A stretch of DNA of 8,279 nt from an uncultured Actinomycetes bacterium (GTDB lineage Bacteria; Actinomycetota; Actinomycetes; Nanopelagicales; Nanopelagicaceae), in the NCBI GenBank assembly GCA_903890345.1, contig CAITAV010000053.1, positions 1 to 8,279 on the forward strand, in the 5' to 3' direction. Position numbers and translations under genes: made by a program. The notes below the pieces were generated by a model, which saw nothing but the letters and a program-made list of their open reading frames with translations, made no database searches and was not told the origin of the DNA. How positions within the stretch are numbered: position 1 is the stretch's first letter; each line of letters begins with the position of its first letter. Shown piece after piece: positions 6,062-8,279 of the stretch.

Positions 6062-6734
6062 GGTGCTCGAGAAGGCTATATGTCGCTTCTCGGTACGCTT
6101 CTGCAATATCTGAACTCTTATCTACAGAAAGCACGCTGCGTTTTTGTGAAGTGGCAACATCAATGCCTGATGTAAGTGGAATGTGCGTATCCAAGACAAT
6201 GACATTATCAAAGAGTTTTATCTGATCCGCTGCGAATCCATCGAGGGCAAGTATGAACTTCTTAGCCTCAGAATCAATTTTTAATGTACTAAGTGCACCG
6301 CGGACACTGTGAATGGATGCACCAGTTGGAACCACAATCGCATCTGCAGCCAAAAGAGCCATTGCCAGCCGTGAATCGATCTGAGCTGGTGTATCAATTA
6401 TTACTAAATCGTACTGAATCGATAAAGAGTTTAAAAATGTTTTAAGTGAATTCACATCATTGAACAATGCAAGCCGCGAGTCCGCACCAATAAAATCAAA
6501 TCTTTCCGGAGTTGTAATGTCGTTACTCTGTGAAAGTGATAAACCCTGAAGAATTTCAACGATAGTTTGTCGTGATTTTTCATACCCTAAATTAAATGTT
6601 AATTCTGCTCTCGGATCTAAATCAATTAATAAAACTTTCTTCCCGTATTCAACACTTGCAACCGCCAAGGAGTGTGCAGTCGTACTTTTAAAAGTTCCAC
6701 CAGCAATATTAGCTACGGCAATTACTGAACTCAT
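6048..6734 (-). CDS. ParA/Soj-like ATPase with atypical P-loop
   Basis: A 228-residue protein of the ParA/MinD fold. I start at the ATG at 6734, which overlaps the upstream stop as ATGA and has GGGGGA 7 bases before it; an ATG five codons earlier is less likely. The P-loop region reads NIAGGTFKSTTAHSLA (9-24). Compared with the ParA consensus KGGxGKST, the first (signature) lysine is A11 and the third glycine is F15, while the ATP-binding K16 and S17-T18 remain. Walker A' (LIDLDPRAELT, 36-46) and Walker B (LVIIDTPAQ, 110-118) are intact. No ParB gene lies nearby. M. tuberculosis has a Soj/ParA-related gene beside rhlE (Rv3213c, from memory), so this is likely the same conserved orphan rather than the chromosome-partition ParA. 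ATP may bind, but signature-lysine chemistry across a dimer looks lost. Its 3' end overlaps the helicase gene. Confidence 0.85.
   Translation of the reverse strand: MSSVIAVANIAGGTFKSTTAHSLAVASVEYGKKVLLIDLDPRAELTFNLGYEKSRQTIVEILQGLSLSQSNDITTPERFDFIGADSRLALFNDVNSLKTFLNSLSIQYDLVIIDTPAQIDSRLAMALLAADAIVVPTGASIHSVRGALSTLKIDSEAKKFILALDGFAADQIKLFDNVIVLDTHIPLTSGIDVATSQKRSVLSVDKSSDIAEAYREATYSLLEHLNHF
6068..6092. terminator. Hairpin at the convergent helicase/parA ends, weak terminator candidate
   Basis: CGAGAAG (6068-6074) and CTTCTCG (6086-6092) form a perfect 7-bp stem with an 11-base loop, starting 7 bases after the helicase stop. Reading plus, no T-run follows. Reading minus, a T-rich stretch with five T residues follows after about a dozen bases, but the hairpin then lies within the last codons of the ParA gene. 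It may stabilise or end either transcript; it is not a textbook intrinsic terminator. Confidence 0.35.
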
Positions 6735-7519
6735 GAGGCAATCCCCCATCTAATGAGGGCTTCTTTGAGTACTGGTGGTTGAAAGATGTTTTCAGGTAAG
6801 AGTTTTAGCGTTGAACGAGTTGCGACCAAAGCAACATTTGTTAGTACATCTTGGCCTGGCAACGAAGGAATTGCATAAAGTTTGCGTGCCCACTGTGGAA
6901 GAGCTGCTGTCGCTAAAGCGCTTAAAGTTGCCCACGCAGGTGCAGCCGGAGTCGCAAATCGAATGGTATTTGGCATCGGAGGAACTGCCAGAAATAACGC
7001 TGTACGTTTCGCATCATCACTTGCATAAAGTTCTGGCGCAATATTTTCAAAATACATTTTCACTTCTTGCGTGTTTGATGGAACAGTTTTGGGATCAATT
7101 CCAACCAAACGAGCAAATTCAACCATTTCCTTTACGTACTGGTCTTGATCGTGTGGAGCTAATTGCATTCCTGAGCGAATCGCAATATCTAAGAATGAAT
7201 CAACGAGTGACATATGAACCCACAGGAGCAGATGAGGATCATCTAAACCTAATTTTGTATGAACAGAACGCACTCTGGCTGCAAGTGCTTCCGCGTCTTT
7301 GCGTGGGGCAAAACTCAATGTTGCAACGTAATCTCCGGTTCGTTGCAATCTACCCCAAGTATCTTCACGAAAATTTGAGTTCTTCGCTACGCCATCCATA
7401 GCAGCCGGATGCAGAGCCTGTTGCAAGAGCGCTCTGATTCCACCAACGACCATCGACTGATCACTATGAATTTTCCATACAACGCTCTGGGGTGAAAACA
7501 AACCAAGTTCTGGAATCAT
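6731..7519 (-). CDS. DUF2236 / MpaB-like oxygenase family protein
   Basis: A 262-residue protein of the DUF2236 family, which includes the latex-clearing heme oxygenase Lcp and the mycophenolic acid enzyme MpaB. Family features seen are GGIRALLQQALHPAAMDGV (26-44), WGRLQRTGDYVATLSF (55-70) and a histidine-bearing stretch with H87 and WVHMSLVDSF (100-109). In Lcp an RxxxT pair and a downstream His surround heme; here R57 and T61 plus H87 or H102 are plausible counterparts, but I cannot align them reliably by hand. The substrate is unknown. There is no signal peptide; alanine- and proline-rich hydrophobic stretches near 176-215 could lie at a membrane. The ATG overlaps the marC stop and its own stop overlaps the parA-like start, both as ATGA. 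Annotating it as an oxygenase should be treated as family-level only. Confidence 0.85.
   Translation of the reverse strand: MIPELGLFSPQSVVWKIHSDQSMVVGGIRALLQQALHPAAMDGVAKNSNFREDTWGRLQRTGDYVATLSFAPRKDAEALAARVRSVHTKLGLDDPHLLLWVHMSLVDSFLDIAIRSGMQLAPHDQDQYVKEMVEFARLVGIDPKTVPSNTQEVKMYFENIAPELYASDDAKRTALFLAVPPMPNTIRFATPAAPAWATLSALATAALPQWARKLYAIPSLPGQDVLTNVALVATRSTLKLLPENIFQPPVLKEALIRWGIAS
6742..6747 (-). promoter_or_regulatory. Ribosome binding site of the ParA-like gene
   Basis: GGGGGA on the minus strand ends 7 bases before the ATG at 6734, inside the last codons of the DUF2236 gene. It supports this ATG as the start, although the operon overlap would also allow coupling. Confidence 0.55.
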
Positions 7520-8133
7520 GCCGCAGTAAAGGCCTTTATTGCATCTGCGATCATTTGAATTGCAATGGCGGCAAGTAAGAGTCCTGCAATGCTTGCAACA
7601 AGGTTTACGCCAGTATCTTTTATAACCTTAAGAATTGTTGTTGATGCCATCAAAGTAAGTGCAATCGCAAGGTGGACCGCAATTACTGCAACAGCTAGTC
7701 CAATACCTTGCCCTACGTTATCTATCTTTTGAACATAAATCATCGTCGCAACAATTGCGCCTGGGCCAGCGAGTAATGGTGTGCCCAATGGAACGAGTGC
7801 AATGTTATTTGATTTGCGATTTTCTGAACCTGGTCGCCCACCCATCAATAATTCGAGTGCAACGATTAATAACAAAAGTCCACCTGCTGCTTGAAGTGAT
7901 TCAAGTGAAATATTTAAATAAGAAAGCACGAGACGGCCAAAGAGTGCAAATGTTGTAATAACAATGAATGAAACGGCTGCTGCTTGCCATGCAAGTTTGC
8001 GACGAGTTGCCGGAGATTTATCCGAGACTAATCCAAGAAAAATTGGTGTGGCACCTGGTGGATCCATAATTACAAATAGGGTCACAAATGCTTGGAGTGC
8101 AAATGTTACGGCGGTTATTTCGCCAATGTTCAT
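7516..8133 (-). CDS. MarC family integral membrane protein
   Basis: A 205-residue inner-membrane protein with six predicted helices (about 6-24, 50-70, 77-97, 117-135, 143-166 and 177-197), the usual size and topology for MarC. Signature blocks are DPPGATPIFLGL (24-35), PLGTPLLAGPGAI (115-127) and IAGLLLAAIAIQM (182-194); the first two are the two half-repeats of the family with conserved proline and glycine. The E. coli member was once linked to multiple antibiotic resistance, but that role was not upheld and transport function is unknown. The ATG at 8133 overlaps the stop of the PHP gene as ATGA, with GAAGG about 10 bases upstream, and its own stop overlaps the DUF2236 start. A 20-bp palindrome covers its last codons. 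Confidence 0.93.
   Translation of the reverse strand: MNIGEITAVTFALQAFVTLFVIMDPPGATPIFLGLVSDKSPATRRKLAWQAAAVSFIVITTFALFGRLVLSYLNISLESLQAAGGLLLLIVALELLMGGRPGSENRKSNNIALVPLGTPLLAGPGAIVATMIYVQKIDNVGQGIGLAVAVIAVHLAIALTLMASTTILKVIKDTGVNLVASIAGLLLAAIAIQMIADAIKAFTAA
7523..7542. repeat. 20-bp near-perfect palindrome at the marC/DUF2236 junction
   Basis: TAAAGGCCTTTA (7527-7538) is a perfect 12-bp palindrome that extends to 20 bp, GCAG...TTGC, with a single mismatched pair (7526 with 7539). It lies over the last marC codons, 3 bases upstream of the DUF2236 start codon on the minus strand. In the minus transcript it could fold into a short hairpin that includes the only AAGG near that start. A palindrome this good could occur by chance in a window this size. 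Confidence 0.5.
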
Positions 8134-8279
8134 GCTCTGATGACCCTTCGTTGGTCCGCTTCTGACTCAAGACGTTCCCATTGTGCCTGATGGGTATGGT
8201 TTTCGCCTAATGAATTAAGTTTTCCGGTTCCGTGATAGTCACTTGCACCAGTGACAACTAAATCTAATTCATGAGCAAT
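8130..8279 (-). CDS. PHP-domain phosphoesterase, C-terminal end only
   Basis: An open frame enters from the right edge and ends at TGA (8132-8130), leaving 49 codons. The fragment contains LVVTGASDYHGTGK (7-20) followed by LGEN. The Asp-x-His pair (D14, H16) in this setting is the last metal-binding motif of PHP-domain enzymes of the TrpH/YciV type, which hydrolyse nucleotide or RNA 3' or 5' phosphates. A charged tail (residues 34-49) follows. The rest of the gene, including the N-terminal HxH metal ligands, lies outside the window, so substrate cannot be inferred. Its stop overlaps the marC start as ATGA, making it the upstream member of the marC-DUF2236-parA operon. Confidence 0.8.
   Translation of the reverse strand: MAHELDLVVTGASDYHGTGKLNSLGENHTHQAQWERLESEADQRRVIRA

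Noticed and set aside
6048..6734. Plasmid or chromosome partition locus (parABS)
   Set aside because: No ParB gene or parS-like repeat is visible, the P-loop is atypical, and the gene belongs to a conserved chromosomal neighbourhood.
6730..6737. CTCATGAG palindrome at the DUF2236/ParA junction
   Set aside because: It is just the ATGA overlap with symmetrical flanks; 8-bp palindromes are frequent by chance.
6775..7401. A 208-codon open frame on the plus strand opposite the DUF2236 gene
   Set aside because: It runs antisense to a well-supported gene, its protein has no recognisable domain, and no start signal precedes it. Its length is explained by the opposite coding frame.
1..8279. Mobile element, prophage, defence island or CRISPR array
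   Set aside because: There is no transposase, integrase, direct-repeat array or terminal repeat, and no gene looks foreign in composition; all are core-type actinobacterial families.

Overview
The window is a gene-dense, A+T-rich stretch of what looks like a small-genome, low-GC actinobacterium. A freshwater acI type lineage (Nanopelagicales) is my best guess from compactness and composition, but no marker here proves it. The actinobacterial assignment rests on a mycothiol gene (mshB), a fused MoeB-rhodanese (MoeZ), a DUF3107 protein, and the gene order moeZ / tetR / DUF3107 / rhlE-like helicase / ParA-like. From memory this resembles the Mycobacterium tuberculosis region Rv3206c-Rv3213c.

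Layout. Positions 11-1375 (+) encode a full-length cysteinyl-tRNA synthetase, or less likely a cysteine ligase of the MshC type. It meets, with no gap, a minus-strand operon read moeZ (3735-2554), mshB (2553-1684) and a small membrane protein (1687-1376). Together these suggest a sulfur and thiol neighbourhood: sulfur-carrier activation, mycothiol synthesis and cysteine activation. A roughly 96-base divergent region (3736-3831) separates moeZ from a plus-strand run: a TetR-family regulator (3832-4449), DUF3107 (4493-4750) and a DEAD-box RNA helicase (4751-6061). The divergent region holds two overlapping dyads, a possible moeZ promoter and a possible leaderless tetR promoter.

The right third is a minus-strand operon entering from beyond the window: a PHP-domain phosphoesterase (only its last 49 codons are present), a MarC membrane protein, a DUF2236/MpaB-like protein and a ParA-like ATPase. 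All three junctions are 4-base ATGA overlaps. The ParA gene ends inside the last codons of the helicase gene on the other strand, and a 7-bp hairpin lies just after the helicase stop. There is no gene-free stretch longer than 100 bases, and I saw no RNA gene, CRISPR array, insertion sequence or prophage signature.

Most of the window is ordinary conserved actinobacterial core. The points most worth checking are the ParA-like protein, whose P-loop lacks the signature lysine, its operon with DUF2236, MarC and PHP proteins, and the dyads between moeZ and tetR. I did not find a convincing wholly new system.
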